From positions 6,238,217 through 6,302,216 of the forward strand of contig OX463859.1 of NCBI GenBank assembly GCA_949825065.1: a DNA stretch of 64,000 nucleotides, given 5' to 3'. Each line of letters opens with the position of its first letter. Position 1 is the stretch's first letter. Of this stretch, positions 12,801 to 20,410 are shown in pieces. The position numbers were made by a program, and so were the translations under genes. The notes beneath the pieces are model-generated. The model worked only from the letters and a program-made list of their open reading frames with translations, had not been told where the DNA came from and made no database searches. This DNA is from Odontocerum albicorne (lineage: Eukaryota; Arthropoda; Insecta; Trichoptera; Odontoceridae).

Positions 12801-15800
12801 ATTAGGAATCGTCAATACAAAAAACAATTACAACAAAAATTATTGCAGTGGTCCTTAAGTCGACTGTGTTGAGTGAAAGGTGACTAATCTTTTATCTTTG
12901 TTGTTTATCTAAAATGGCGACTAATAGCATGCGACAATCTTGCCACAATAAATAATACATTTTTTTTTCGTCCATAAATAATGATCTGAGCATTGATTTA
13001 GCTTTGTATTTATGTGAAATGAGTACATGGTAAAGATATGGCATTCGATAAATTAAATGTCTCACATTCCAGACCATGCTCAAATCAGAGATAAAAATAA
13101 TTTTGGAAGCTCTAAAAATTTTTATTGATTCCAATTTATTTCAATAGTTTTCAAATGTGTGTTGATAGAACCGAACTCTGTGTTTATCAAAATTAATTTT
13201 ATTTAATAACTAGCTGTACCCAGCCACGCGTTGCTGTGGCTCAGTCTGGTTAAATGGAAAAGAAAGAAAAGAGAAAGCACACGTTTCAATTATGTTTAAT
13301 TTCACAATGCTTGTGGGTATACAATATTTTTGATGTCTTTCAGTCACTCTCAGTCTGTCGCGTTTATCGCCGTGCTCGCAAATGATCGCGTCACTCCAAT
13401 AGGTCAATTCACGATATGGTTTGAATTCAAATGAAAGATCGATTGCACTGAAAAAGAAGAAAGAAAGTTATAACAAAAACACATAAAATTGTGAAACATT
13501 AAAAAAGGAACTGAATAATATTGGTAAGTTCATAGACGTCTTTGTTCTTCGCGCCAACAATATCTCTTTCACTCACCCAATCTTGATTCTTATAAGTGAT
13601 TTGAATATAGGGAAATACTTTTTCAACCGATTCTTTTTTTGACATCACTAAATTGCATAAGTTATAGTCTTCCAACCTTAGTTCTATTACCGTCATTTAC
13701 AACTGCATCTCGCGAATGAACGTATTCTTCAGAGCAAAGCTTGGTCCGTGTCAAACGGATGAATATCAAACGTTCTGATTTCTATGACAGTTCACAAATT
13801 TGCCCCAATACAACCTTGTAACGACGTTCAGTGATTATAATTATTTTATCGACTTTAATATAAGGCTCGATTCTAATAAATATCAAGTTATTTAGGTAAA
13901 TACATTACAAAAAAGTAACAATAATGACAAATTAATACATCTTGTTACAAATCTCCATTTCTACATACGATTGATGTGAGAATATCTCAACTGATCGATC
14001 GTTTTGCAGCTGGACACGCATATTTGTAGTTAATTTCAACGTCTTTACGTGTCGCCACAAAGTAGAGTATTTCATACAACATATAAAATTGCGAAACATA
14101 AAAGTAGCTTATTAAATGTTAAGGAACACAAAGCGATAATTGTAACTTATTAAATTTTAAGGGAAGACAAATAGATAATTGGAACTAATAAAAAAAAACT
14201 CCATTTCTACATACGATTTGATAGATTTTGAAATATAAACATAAAATTTAATTCTATATAAAAAAGATACTTTTGATATTCCTACTGACCTATTTCAGTT
14301 TCTATCAGCCTGTCGCGTACATTATGATGAGAACGAACCAGTTCTGAATCTACAGATCTCGATCCCCGTGCATCCTCAAGTCTGGATACACGTCGTTATG
14401 CTGCTTCTTCGACATAAACATCGAGATAATCCCCGTGCATTCTCAAGTCTGGATACACGTCGTTCTGTTGCTTCTTCGATGTTTTGATGAACTAAAGCAG
14501 ATCGATTGCACTGAAAACGAAAAAAGAAAGTTAAAACATATAAAATTCTGAAACATTAAAAAAGGAACTGAGCAGCGTAAAAGTTTGTTTTAATTTTCAT
14601 TTTTTTTTGCGATATTTCTACGGGTACTTCTTTCTAATGTACCACCAAATAATTTATTTATTTAATTAATGACATAAAAGTGTCTTTATATACAAATGAA
14701 CATGTGACAGGTTATACAAGTACTTAAAATTATTGACAAATAATACAACTTTATCTTAAATTAACATGAGGATACAAAAAGCAGTAGTAATAATAAATTA
14801 AAGTCATTGTTTTAAAATTATTTAATAATTATATGTGTATTTAAGTTCAATATATGTTATGTATGTATAACACAGCAATAATGTTTCCAGTTTGAGTATA
14901 ATATCTTTTCCCTGTATCTCGTTTAATTTTTCTGAATTTTTGGATGTATGTGTCACTATTCTTTTCTCTGTTGTTATCTATAAATATAATTGTAAGTGCT
15001 TTATATTTTAAGCTTAAATTCAATTGTAAAATTGATTACATATAAGTAACTGATTATTCTACTAATGCAAATTTGAAAAAATTTAGGTTAACTTTTGAAA
15101 TATGAATCAATAATGAAAGTTTTTCATCAAATATAATTCTTAAGTCCATTATTTTTAAACTTAAACAACTTACCATAATCACTAAGTCAATTTTATGACA
15201 ATATAACTATTTTTTATAATTTTTTATCAAGTTATATTTTAACGTAAAATACATCGCATGTTCGTAATTAGTATTTTTTTTAAATGAACGACTTTACTTC
15301 ATATTTTTTTATTTAAATATAATATCAATAACTTACCACATTTATTGAAGTCAATTATCTATTATCTTATCTATATAAATAAAATTTTATATATATTGAA
15401 CGTAAATATGATTCAGAATCGTAGATCACCAGTCAATGCATTTCTAAAATGGCGATGTCAAGTGAGCAATTACGTAATTTAAAACAGTCGATAAAACAGA
15501 TCGCAATTGTTTCGTGTCTCGACTTATAAAGGTACGTAATACATATAAAATTTCTATTATTTATAAAATTAATGATTAAATTTTTATTTATATAGATTAT
15601 TAAACATAAAATTAATAAATAATTTATTTATAATTTATTTAAGATTAAATGATCGTAAATTCCGAAATGTCGAAAATGAAATCTGACAGCTCAAATTAAT
15701 TCCATGTCGAAACACAGGTTCGCGTAAATATTCATTTCTGATTTAAAAATTTTATTATATACACTGATATATATATATAAATAAAAATGAAAAAACATTT

Positions 15801-18800
15801 CCGTTGACGAATATCAACTTAAGTCAAAATTTCAAAGCGATCGGTAGAGAACTTCCGGAGATTAGCCATCTTCAATTAACGAACATTTACATTTTTATTT
15901 ATATAGATAATTTATGACATGGAAATATAATCCTTGAGGTTTGTACGTTTCTCCCATTACGGAGAGTTTATTTCTTTCTGTCGAATGGCGGTGAACCCAA
16001 AACATTCTCTGCACGCAACTTAAAAAATCCTTTCCCATTGCACCTGATTACTTTTTTTGTGCTTCAACAATAATATTATCCAGTGAGAAGACACTGACTT
16101 TGCAAAAACGAAAATCAACTACCCAATACGAAGAAAAGGATTTTCAAAGCTTCAGTGAAAATAGCATCCTGTCCCAACGATATACTACCTTGATCAAAAA
16201 GTTTTAGGACTGGCCACCGTGTGGCGCTGTCAGTCACCCGATTGGAATTCTTTTTTTTTTGTTAGGTTACCACATCTATCATTGACACTTCCCTCCAAAT
16301 TTCAGCGTCATAGTTTGACATTTGTAAAAGTTACGCTGTACTGAGTACATCAACATTTCTGCATGTTTTAGTTTTTTTGCAAGTTTGAAAATTACATCAA
16401 CTGTGCATCAACGAGTTTGCATTAAATTTTGTGTGAAAAACGGATTTAACGGTCTGCAGACCTTGGAAATGTTGGAGAAGTATTTTTCGGTGGCACGAAC
16501 GCTTCAGAAGTGATCGTGAGTCAGTCCAGGATGACGAACGCAGTGGCAGTCGAAAACCGATGAAAACATCGATAAAATCAAAAAAATGTTGGCCGAAAAC
16601 CGCAAATTGACCATCAGAGAGCTGGCAGAGGACTTGAATATCGCTTTTGGATCCGCTCAAGACATTTTGGTTAATGATTTGGGCCTCAGACGTGTCACTG
16701 CAAAACTGGTGCCGAAAGACCTCAATTTCATGCAAAAAAAGGACCGCGTTGAAATAGCGAAAGACATGATTTCCATGAGTTTTTGACCAAAAACAACACA
16801 ACTACTATTCAGCAGCCTTTGAATTCACCTGATCTGACTCTCTGCAACTTTTTCCTGTTCAACCGACTTATAAAACCGCTTTGCGGAATGCGTTACAGCG
16901 CCCGAGAGGATGTCATGAAAAAATCGAAGACGGCTCTGATGGACATACTGAAAATTGAGTACCGGCGGTGTTTCGAGGATTGGATCAAGCGCTGGCGTAA
17001 GTGCGTTGCAGTCGATGGGGAGTACTTTGAAGGGGACCATATCGATTTTGATGAATAAACTTGTATTTTCGATTTTATGAATAAAGTCCTAAAACTTTTT
17101 GATCAAGGTAGTACACCATCACCCATCACTCTCAAAATTTATTTATGTTTTATCGCCATATGATGGAGAAAAGTTTCCTCAAAAATATATAGGGAATTAT
17201 GCATTGATTTTTTATCATTATTTATTTCGTAATTAAAAGAAACTGACTTGTAAAAAATATTCAGAACACAAAACAATGTTTTAATAATTTCCAATGAAGT
17301 TGTATACTTTTAGTGCCTTAACCCCCTTACCGTTAGGCTTTTTTCTATGTGTTTTAACTTATTTTTATGTAATTATTTGCATCATACTCTTAGATTTATT
17401 TTACAAAACATTTTTGGTATAATAAATTTTAAAGCATAGCAAACAATGACCTGTTTTATAATGTGGACAATAATACCTCGTCAAATGGAACTTTCCTCAT
17501 TGTCATTTCCTTTTTTTTTTTTAGAATGAGAACTACACAGATGACCAAATCTCTAGCATCAGGTTTTCCTATGCTGTGTATGGAGGGGAGGAACCAACTG
17601 CTTCACCCTCTAACTTTACTCTCTACTCGGTCAATCAAAATCCGGCAATCGTCAAAGAAAGGTATTTGCAGTAATTCATAAGTATTCAATCTACAACTTT
17701 GCTGCCTGTACATATATTGATTTATTGTGTGCAAACTGTTGCACTTTAGTTCTGCTTTCTTAGCAAGAATGCCAATACACAGATGATATCAGCAGCTAGT
17801 ACAACAATACATTCAGACTGAAAAAAGTAACACTCGGGATTCAAACCCCGAACGTTTGAATGCTTATCGTATACAGCAACCATTAGAAAACCGCACGATA
17901 TTGCTGCTAACCTAAAATCAACAGTTATTTGCTGTTAATATCTAGATCAAGTTTAACTGTCATATATTCATAAATTAAAATTAAAACGATAAGCAAAGAA
18001 AAAAAAACGGCACTTCTAGGTTTGTGTGTAGGGAACCTTGACCAGGCAGTTTTTTAACTGGTGCAATGCCACAGCACTCACCACACTATTGGGCAATTTG
18101 TTCCGAGATTTCATAACTCAGTTAGCAAATCAATGTTTCTTTGGATTATGCTGGAAAGTTTTAACTAATGTCCACTGAAATGTGTACTCTGGTTAAAAGA
18201 AAACACCGCATTTACTCAGCTACTTTCTTTAAGAGTTGTGAATTTTTATTTATTTAAGAACTCACTGAGACGCGTGTGAGGTGATTGAATGTCACCGATA
18301 AGGCTTAAGCATTTTAATCAGGAATAATTAATTATTTAGTTTTTTCTAGACAATACATGCAGACTGTCCTCAGGCCCCTGATCGATGTGTACAGTATAAC
18401 AACGCAGTGTCTTCCCAGACTGCTAGTTTCGGAGAACGGAGTGCCTGCCAGCACCAAGGAGTCGGAGTTTGTACAGGATATCTTGGCTGAAATGAAAGTG
18501 ATGCTTGATAATGGCGATTGTAAATATGGTAAGTAAAAAATTATGAATAACTATGGGCCTAATCTAAATGGGCCCAAATAATAATTTGCGACGTCATCGA
18601 TCAGGATTTCTGGTCGATGATGACAACTTCAAAAATCCTTGCCCATCGTACCTGATAACTTCTTCCTGCTTTAACAATTACACCATCCAGAGGGGAGACA
18701 TAGATGGCACCTCTTTAAAAACAAAAAACAACCATCCAACACGAAAAAAAGGATCTTTGAAGCTCCAATGAAAACATTATCCTGTCTCACCGATGGGTAC

Positions 18801-19339
18801 CCCGCCAGTTTCCTTTTTGCCTTAATTTTTATATTGTTCCAGATTTCTTCTTGATTCACTCCCAAAAGTCTCAATAATTTTTATATTGTTCCAGATTTCT
18901 TCTTGATTCACTCCCAAAAGTCTCAATAATTTTTATATTGTTCCAGATTTCTTCTTGATTCACTCCCAAAAGTCTCAATAATTTTTATATTGTTCCAGAT
19001 TTCTTCTTGATTCACTCCCAAAAGTCTCAATAATTTTTATATTGTTCCAGATTTCTTCTTGATTCACTCCCAAAAGTCTCAATATTTTTTTTACTTCTTT
19101 GGTTTAACAAATAAATATTTATTTTAGGAGAAGCACTATCAACTGACGGGGTGAAGAACTGTTTAAGACTGCTCAGGATGTGGGGAGTTGTGGATCTTCA
19201 GACGGAAGGAAGGACCAGACTGCTTCAGATAGCCAAGGCATACAGGAATCCGGACAAGTTGAGGAACATTCACGATCTCATCTCTAGGTTTAAAACAACT
19301 ACGCCAATGGAAGAGTCAATCTCCAAAGTTAACCGATGA
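670..19339 (+). CDS. GPAM: glycerol-3-phosphate acyltransferase, mitochondrial type (3' nine exons)
   Basis: Visible CDS: join(670..857, 2456..2691, 3381..3618, 5265..5449, 7681..7828, 10971..11176, 17525..17661, 18350..18528, 19128..19339). It encodes about 575 residues ending in ISKVNR. Every junction has GT/AG ends and all phases agree. The family transfers an acyl chain from acyl-CoA to sn-1 of glycerol-3-phosphate, the first step of glycerolipid synthesis, at the outer mitochondrial membrane. Seen: motif II region (LGAFYIKRRL), motif III (FFIEGGRSRTGK), motif IV region (ALLVPVSMNYEKLVDG) and the long C-terminal domain of GPAT1/2 (SIMSTNAVAFLLL, SILPNIIELSYYSN). Catalytic motif I (HxxxxD) and the N-terminus lie upstream of base 1. 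Length and motif order fit residues about 255-828 of an 828-residue animal GPAT1. GPAT1 rather than ER GPAT3/4 is supported by motif III and the C-terminal domain. The introns are full of transposons, but the exons are intact. Confidence 0.93.
1093..1160. mobile_element. possible hAT-like terminus
   Basis: CAGACGTGGGCAAATGTGGC followed by CTCTTCG and GCGGCTCCCAATG resembles the terminal repeats of Charlie-type hAT elements (CAG..TGGCCAA..GCGGCTC). No partner end or target duplication was found, so it is a fragment at best. Confidence 0.35.
1243..1765 (-). pseudogene. decayed mariner transposase, catalytic half
   Basis: Minus-strand translation across several stops gives the C-terminal catalytic region of a mariner transposase: VFLCVWWDFLEVVHYELL, LQHDNARPHAA (second Asp), HPPYSPDIFPLDYHLF (third Asp region, with PLD where APSD is usual) and KKLPILWRKII near the C-terminus. 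At least three in-frame stops make it inactive. It is distinct from the mariners at 5.6, 16.2 and 38.3 kb. Terminal repeats were not identified. Confidence 0.7.
1880..2095 (+). pseudogene. LINE fragment, C-terminal reverse-transcriptase region
   Basis: Shifting plus-strand frames read LVPALMYGSES and NAVEMCALRKIHGG followed by RIWNEVIGDEC. This is the segment after the catalytic domain in many insect non-LTR retrotransposons (LMYGSETW..NAVEMR.LR.I.G). A stop and frame changes show decay. Related pieces occur at 7.3, 12.5, 20.0, 33.9 and 50.0 kb. Confidence 0.55.
2195..2372 (-). mobile_element. tRNA-derived SINE with LINE-like tail
   Basis: On the minus strand, a tRNA-like head has an A-box-like GGCCTAATTGGTAA and a B-box-like GGTTCCATTCC. 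About 70 bp of unrelated body follow, then a tail (CTGGTTGGTTGAGAGAGATT, then GGCAATATC) that also ends LINE pieces here. Related copies lie at 26.6 and 63.2 kb. Confidence 0.6.
2456..2691 (+). CDS. GPAM: GPAT exon b (motif IV region)
   Basis: Acceptor TTCCAG, donor AGG|GTAAGG. It completes the split Gly codon and reads GGILSVIVDAYLDGTIEDA, then LVPVSMNYEKLVDG (motif IV region) and REQLGMPKQMETFG, ending at VDFNQPFSMR in phase 0. This matches the acyltransferase core of animal GPAT1 closely. Confidence 0.92.
3018..3162. repeat. foldback (MITE-like) element in a GPAT intron
   Basis: The left arm GTTTTATCAACACTTTATTCCA and the right arm TGGAATAAACAGTGTTTGAT, followed by AAAAC, are inverted copies. 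Inner arms around TTTCAAG and CTTGAAAC add to the pairing. No coding sequence. The target duplication is unclear. Confidence 0.5.
3381..3618 (+). CDS. GPAM: GPAT exon c
   Basis: Acceptor is a T-run followed by AG, and the donor is TTTATG|GTATTT. It encodes ELVRSFNQFSNKAALTRSIS, then a basic/Ser-rich linker, YGGDCITDEQQGLVEAIGRH and IVY. It ends with the first base of a codon completed as Asp by the next exon. It lies at the transition from the acyltransferase core to the C-terminal domain. Confidence 0.88.
3801..4350 (+). mobile_element. 5'-truncated LINE, 3' end
   Basis: An open frame (3816-4244) encodes a 142-residue C-terminal tail typical of insect reverse transcriptases of the jockey/CR1 group: YPWLYPTQFLLGMLGYNSL, VRRDLRLLVYVVKLVRG, CPALLQRL..NVPNNYTGLR and GRALTLLNGTASDIDIF. 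The 3' UTR ends in an AAAT repeat tail at 4333-4350. The catalytic domain is missing through 5' truncation. It sits in a GPAT intron in the gene's own orientation. Confidence 0.75.
4351..5264. other. GPAT intron remainder, nothing recognised
   Basis: AT-rich sequence between the LINE tail and exon d. No convincing coding frame, terminal repeat or tRNA-like element was seen. Confidence 0.5.
5265..5449 (+). CDS. GPAM: GPAT exon d
   Basis: Acceptor TTCTAG, donor GCT|GTAAGT. It encodes DSMQATSIMSTNAVAFLLLT, then RFRHGCSLDQLVVALEALTN and VGYTGEAVDVANHA, corresponding to the animal GPAT1 stretch around the family's SIMSTHIVACLLL motif. It ends in phase 0. Confidence 0.92.
5638..6969 (-). mobile_element. 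near-complete mariner element
   Basis: The element is 1332 bp with 27-bp inverted ends (CGAGGCATATCCAGAAAGTA at the left; the right end differs at two positions), flanked by the TA target at 5636-5637 and 6970-6971. The transposase lies on the minus strand. An internally deleted sister copy sits at 25266-25960. It lies in the GPAT intron between exons d and e, opposite to the gene. Confidence 0.92.
5737..6801 (-). pseudogene. mariner transposase, one in-frame stop
   Basis: Cut-and-paste transposase of about 354 codons, the usual mariner length. The ATG at 6801 opens MSIQSPAKCEIRGVIRYLVW. Two helix-turn-helix regions follow (PVEVYNEVKTAYGDKAMNRT and LTVDELSAMFPQISRSLLHE), then the WVPK linker. 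A TAG at 6418-6420 interrupts the frame just after it, and the same frame then continues to the end (LNRVEAGQEFLRRCK onward to GDYVEK). The catalytic triad is present: TGDETWV, LLHDNARPHTA and HSPDLAPSDYYLF, with 34 residues between the second and third Asp (DD34D). The single stop probably inactivates it, and no frameshift was seen. Confidence 0.9.
7043..7130 (+). mobile_element. LINE 3' terminus (tail motif shared with the SINEs)
   Basis: GGTTGGTTGGAAGAGATTGC, then CGCCTGGCAATAATCC and AATAAAAGTATTAAATAAAT. This is a common 3' UTR of insect non-LTR elements with an AT-rich terminal repeat. The upstream coding part is absent. The motif recurs as the SINE tail at 2.2, 26.6, 46.9 and 63.2 kb and at the right edge of the window. 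Confidence 0.5.
7290..7455 (+). pseudogene. LINE tail fragment
   Basis: A short remnant of the family whose 3' end reads CMNVxEAKxVCxDRxxWRSxLSAYP. Here GAATGTAAAGAAAGTGAAGG, CTCTCTGCCTACCCC and ACAGGGAAACAGTGTGATG align with the 20.3-kb copy. Frameshifted and non-functional. Confidence 0.45.
7681..7828 (+). CDS. GPAM: GPAT exon e
   Basis: Acceptor TATCCAG, donor TTGCAG|GTTAGT. It encodes INILGPGLVLKEFEAENIMV, then KPVSILPNIIELSYYSNCLL and SHYTMSSIA. The LPNIIELSYYSN stretch is diagnostic of the GPAT1 C-terminal domain. A pogo-like element begins only 20 bp past the donor (7849). Confidence 0.92.
7849..9460. mobile_element. non-autonomous pogo-like element
   Basis: The left end CAGTTAAACTCCGTTAATTC and the inverted right end near 9446-9460 (GGACTTTTAC) are flanked by TA at 7847-7848 and 9461-9462. 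Internal sequence around 9000-9160 (TTGATTTTGACATGGTCA; GGATGCGTAATATAA) matches the smaller relative at 23535-24368. It carries a separate TTAA-flanked insertion (8212-8845). No transposase frame. It starts 20 bp after the splice donor of GPAT exon e. Confidence 0.65.
8212..8845. mobile_element. piggyBac-like MITE nested in the pogo-like element
   Basis: TTAACACGTTCACTGCG at 8212 and its exact inverse at 8829-8845 bound 634 bp with TTAA at each outer end, the signature of piggyBac-type insertion. The interior (8340-8560) is strikingly GC- and CpG-rich for this window. Short open frames inside encode nothing recognisable. Confidence 0.7.
9463..10763 (+). mobile_element. pogo-family DNA transposon, internally deleted
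   Basis: The left end CAGTGAAACCCAGTTTTTAC and the inverted right end (CGTAAAAACAGGGTTTCATTT) lie between TA dinucleotides (9461-9462, 10764-10765). The outermost bases of the two ends differ. It directly abuts the preceding pogo-like element, apparently having inserted at a TA near that element's right end. It encodes a broken transposase. Confidence 0.75.
9904..10531 (+). pseudogene. pogo transposase (CENP-B-like DNA-binding part), DDE domain deleted
   Basis: The ATG at 9904 begins MSRQRKTLSIQEKRKILKKV, the first CENP-B/pogo helix-turn-helix, through LARDLGIPITTLATIIK. A TAG at 10114-10116 interrupts the frame. The same frame resumes with the second DNA-binding domain (EILKEWFVSSHSSNMPVNGP, SNDWIDHFKKRH). 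Then, where a DDE catalytic domain of about 200 residues should follow, the sequence jumps to an acidic C-terminal tail in another frame (SEVMDIDDIVDSHIHENLPD, ending IEGLTM). It is non-functional as a transposase. A domesticated DNA-binding gene is unlikely given the stop and the intact terminal repeats. Confidence 0.78.
10971..11176 (+). CDS. GPAM: GPAT exon f
   Basis: Acceptor TTTCAG, donor AGGAAG|GTACTT. It completes an Ala codon and reads TALQVLTGDSVEENGMYVSW, then QDLTEMSLQLCEILSQEFIL, a Cys-containing turn (CKPCQTLED) and CYKEWLVTRK. It ends in phase 0. Confidence 0.92.
11177..11559. other. GPAT intron segment, nothing recognised
   Basis: AT-rich sequence between exon f and the piggyBac-like MITE. 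No feature seen. Confidence 0.5.
11560..12383 (+). mobile_element. piggyBac-like MITE, copy 1
   Basis: The element is 824 bp from TTAACCGGTTCTCTGCCACG to TTCCGGCACTTAAAGGGTTA(A), with TTAA at both ends and imperfect inverted termini (TTAACC..TT..TGCC). No transposase. A near-identical copy in the same orientation lies at 44124-44950 in an intron of the other gene. The arrangement of TTAA targets and short imperfect ends fits piggyBac-type non-autonomous elements. Confidence 0.8.
12455..12745 (-). pseudogene. LINE C-terminal fragment
   Basis: Minus-strand frame: GINEERLTKQLYSANVSGKR, VRERPRK, CMNVEEAKDVCQDRKVRRSV, FSAYPDREMAP. This is the post-reverse-transcriptase tail of insect non-LTR elements (ERLTK.IY...V.G.RGRGRPRK). 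It is heavily 5'-truncated and sits inside a GPAT intron. Confidence 0.65.
12746..13204. other. GPAT intron segment, nothing recognised
   Basis: No coding frame with family resemblance and no terminal repeats were seen. Confidence 0.45.
13205..14580. repeat. unclassified interspersed repeat with two related units
   Basis: It starts ACTAGCTGTACCCAGCCACG followed by CGTTGCTGTGGC, a start seen in many insect interspersed repeats. A block GATCGATTGCACTGAAAA..AAGAAAGTT..AAACATTAAAAAAGGAACTGA occurs at about 13437-13512 and again at 14497-14573. Upstream of each block, a CAGTCTGTCGCG-like/CAGCCTGTCGCG segment is also shared (near 13350 and 14310). A 67-bp direct duplication (ATCCCCGTGCATCCTCAAGT and its copy) occupies 14362-14495. 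Helitron ancestry is possible but no termini were established. Confidence 0.5.
14581..15765. other. very AT-rich intron stretch
   Basis: Low-complexity AT-rich sequence with T- and A-runs. No coding frame, repeat unit or structural RNA could be supported. Confidence 0.5.
15766..15908. repeat. short element with TATATAAATAAAAATG inverted ends
   Basis: TATATAAATAAAAATG near 15772 is matched by its inverse CATTTTTATTTATATA near 15890. The interior has TCAAAGCGATCGGTAGAGAA and CTTCCGGAGATTAGCCATC, a 3' module seen in many insect interspersed repeats. It may be the end of the element starting at 13205. Confidence 0.4.
15945..16182 (+). repeat. interspersed repeat family X, copy 1
   Basis: TTACGGAGAGTTTATTTCTT through AAAAATCCTTTCCCATTGCA, CAACAATAATATTATCCAGTG and GAAAAGGATTTTCAAAGC. 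It is homologous to 18600-18800 and to the inverse of 27795-27985. No coding potential. The class is unknown. Confidence 0.55.
16188..17108 (+). mobile_element. mariner element with internal deletion
   Basis: A 23-bp inverted end CCTTGATCAAAAAGTTTTAG(GAC) occurs at both sides, with TA at 16186-16187 and 17109-17110. The element is 921 bp, shorter than a full mariner (about 1.3 kb). The transposase is on the plus strand. It lies in the GPAT intron before exon g. Confidence 0.88.
16394..17058 (+). pseudogene. mariner transposase remnant, catalytic centre deleted
   Basis: The N-terminal part (QRVCIKFCVKNGFNGLQTLE) is broken by stops. A helix-turn-helix follows from 16586 (MLAENRKLTIRELAEDLNIA; KLVPKDLN linker). 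After AKDMISMS, the segment holding the first two catalytic Asp residues is gone and the frame resumes in another register at the third-Asp region (NSPDLTLCNFFLFNRL, where the usual Asp is Asn). It runs to the C-terminus at 17058. Dead copy, mobile only in trans at best. Confidence 0.8.
17114..17524. other. GPAT intron segment, nothing recognised
   Basis: AT-rich, ending in the pyrimidine tract and acceptor of exon g. Confidence 0.45.
17525..17661 (+). CDS. GPAM: GPAT exon g
   Basis: The acceptor is a long T-run followed by AG, and the donor is GAAAG|GTATTT. It encodes NENYTDDQISSIRFSYAVYG and then PTASPSNFTLYSVNQNPAIVKER, with the last Arg codon split after two bases. Phase continuity with exons f and h supports the model. 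Confidence 0.88.
17815..17900 (-). repeat. tRNA-like fragment (SINE head)
   Basis: On the minus strand, CGGGGTTTGAATCCCGAGTG resembles a B box with a flanking T-stem. The 5' half does not fold as a tRNA. Best read as a SINE remnant in the intron between exons g and h. Confidence 0.4.
18350..18528 (+). CDS. GPAM: GPAT exon h
   Basis: Acceptor TTCTAG, donor TATG|GTAAGT. It completes Arg and reads QYMQTVLRPLIDVYSITTQC, then a Ser/Glu-rich segment and FVQDILAEMKVMLDNGDCKY. The LRPLIDVY stretch is conserved near the C-terminus of animal GPAT1 proteins. Confidence 0.92.
18575..18800 (+). repeat. interspersed repeat family X, copy 2
   Basis: GACAACTTCAAAAATCCTTG, CCCATCGTACCTGATAACTT, CAATTACACCATCCAGAGGG and GGCACCTCT align with copies at 15945 and (inverted) 27795. 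It is preceded by AATAATAATTTGCGACGTCA, which also occurs at 43505, suggesting a composite with a tRNA-like SINE piece. Confidence 0.55.
18823..19090. repeat. 52-bp minisatellite, five full copies
   Basis: The unit starts TAATTTTTATATTGTTCCAG and continues with ATTTCTTCTTGATTCACTCC and CAAAAGTCTCAA. Starts fall at 18823, 18875, 18927, 18979 and 19031, with a partial sixth at 19083. Copies appear almost identical. It lies in the last GPAT intron, ending about 45 bp before the final acceptor. Each unit carries a pyrimidine-rich stretch with TTCCAG. Confidence 0.95.
19128..19339 (+). CDS. GPAM: GPAT terminal exon with stop codon
   Basis: The acceptor TTTTAG ends at 19127. It encodes GEALSTDGVKNCLRLLRMWG, VVDLQTEGRTRLLQIAKAYR, and then a basic tail ending in KVNR before TGA at 19337-19339. 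A 52-bp minisatellite ends about 45 bp upstream of its acceptor. Confidence 0.92.
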
Positions 19340-20000
19340 CTTTAATGTCAATTGTTTTTGTGCGAACAATAACTTTTTTTTAAGAAAACAGTGCAAATCT
19401 TTTGACTTTTTAGTGAATGTTTGAATCATCAACAAATTATGAGTGGCAAAGGATTAAATGTATTGAATTACGTTTTTTTTTAATCTTTACTGTATTTATA
19501 ATTTATTGTTGCATAAAGATTTGAGGAAAATAAAAAGTTTCCTTTAATCTCCTCTGACTTGATCTCGTATCTACATTTCTCTAGACTACTATTCTTCATT
19601 GTTTCACCTTCAGAGTTAATAGAAATTGAAATTGGATCCAATTACATAAAAAACTTACTTTTGTAAGGATATATCTATAAATTTAAAATATTATCTGTAC
19701 GACACCGCCGAAGATTTCAAATCATTAGATTAAGTTGGTTTTTGTTGTATGTTTCAAGATACGTCAATCGATGTATTAAAATTGAAGCATTAATTCATGT
19801 AATCAGTTTATTTGATATCATGAATGATCTGATATCTCTCAAGCTGTATGTAAGGCCATCATGTAATTTTTTTCTGAACTAAAAAATTCGCAAAGGGTTT
19901 TTATTCCCTACATTGCTTTTATATAAACAATATGTTTTATACTGAATAATATTTTTCCATTTTCATATTCCAATATGCTTCATGTTTTCATTATATGGAT
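19340..20000 (+). other. GPAT 3' UTR and flanking DNA
   Basis: Contains the 3' UTR with AATAAA at 19529. The rest is AT-rich without recognisable features. Confidence 0.5.
19529..19534 (+). promoter_or_regulatory. polyadenylation signal of the GPAT gene
   Basis: AATAAA lies 190 bp after the GPAT stop codon, in an AT-rich 3' UTR, and is the first canonical hexamer downstream. The T-rich stretch that follows is consistent with a cleavage region. Inferred from position only. Confidence 0.5.
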
Positions 20001-20410
20001 TTACATATATATACATGTGCAGTAAGGAAAATTTGTGAAATGTCAATGTATGAAATAAGGTGGAATGAAGACATCAGAAATGAATGCATGGATAAAATTG
20101 ATGTTTTAAGTAAGATGAAGAAAGGATGGTTTGAAGATGTGGAGAGAATGAATGATAAAAGAATGACTGAGCGAATATACAAGTCAGAAGTGCAAGGTGT
20201 GCGTGGAAGAGGTAGACTGAAGAAATCGTGACTGGACTAAATAGACAAGATTTTGAAAGAAGGTAAAGCGAGAAGAATGAATAATAGAAGACTATGCATG
20301 ATGAAATGTATGAATGTGGATGAGGCAAAAGTTGTGTGTTTAGATAGAAAAGTTTGGAGATTTGATCTCTCTGACTACCCCGTAAGGGACACGGTGTGAT
20401 GATATGTATG
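20001..20410 (+). pseudogene. LINE C-terminal fragment
   Basis: Plus-strand reading: KMKKGWFEDVERMNDKRMTE, RIYKSEVQGVRGRGRLKKS, a stop, ILKEGKARRMNNRRLCMMKC, MNVDEAKVVCLDRKVWR, LSDYPVRDTV. It is the clearest copy of the LINE family also seen at 7.3, 12.5, 33.9 and 50.0 kb. No reverse-transcriptase catalytic region remains. Confidence 0.65.
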
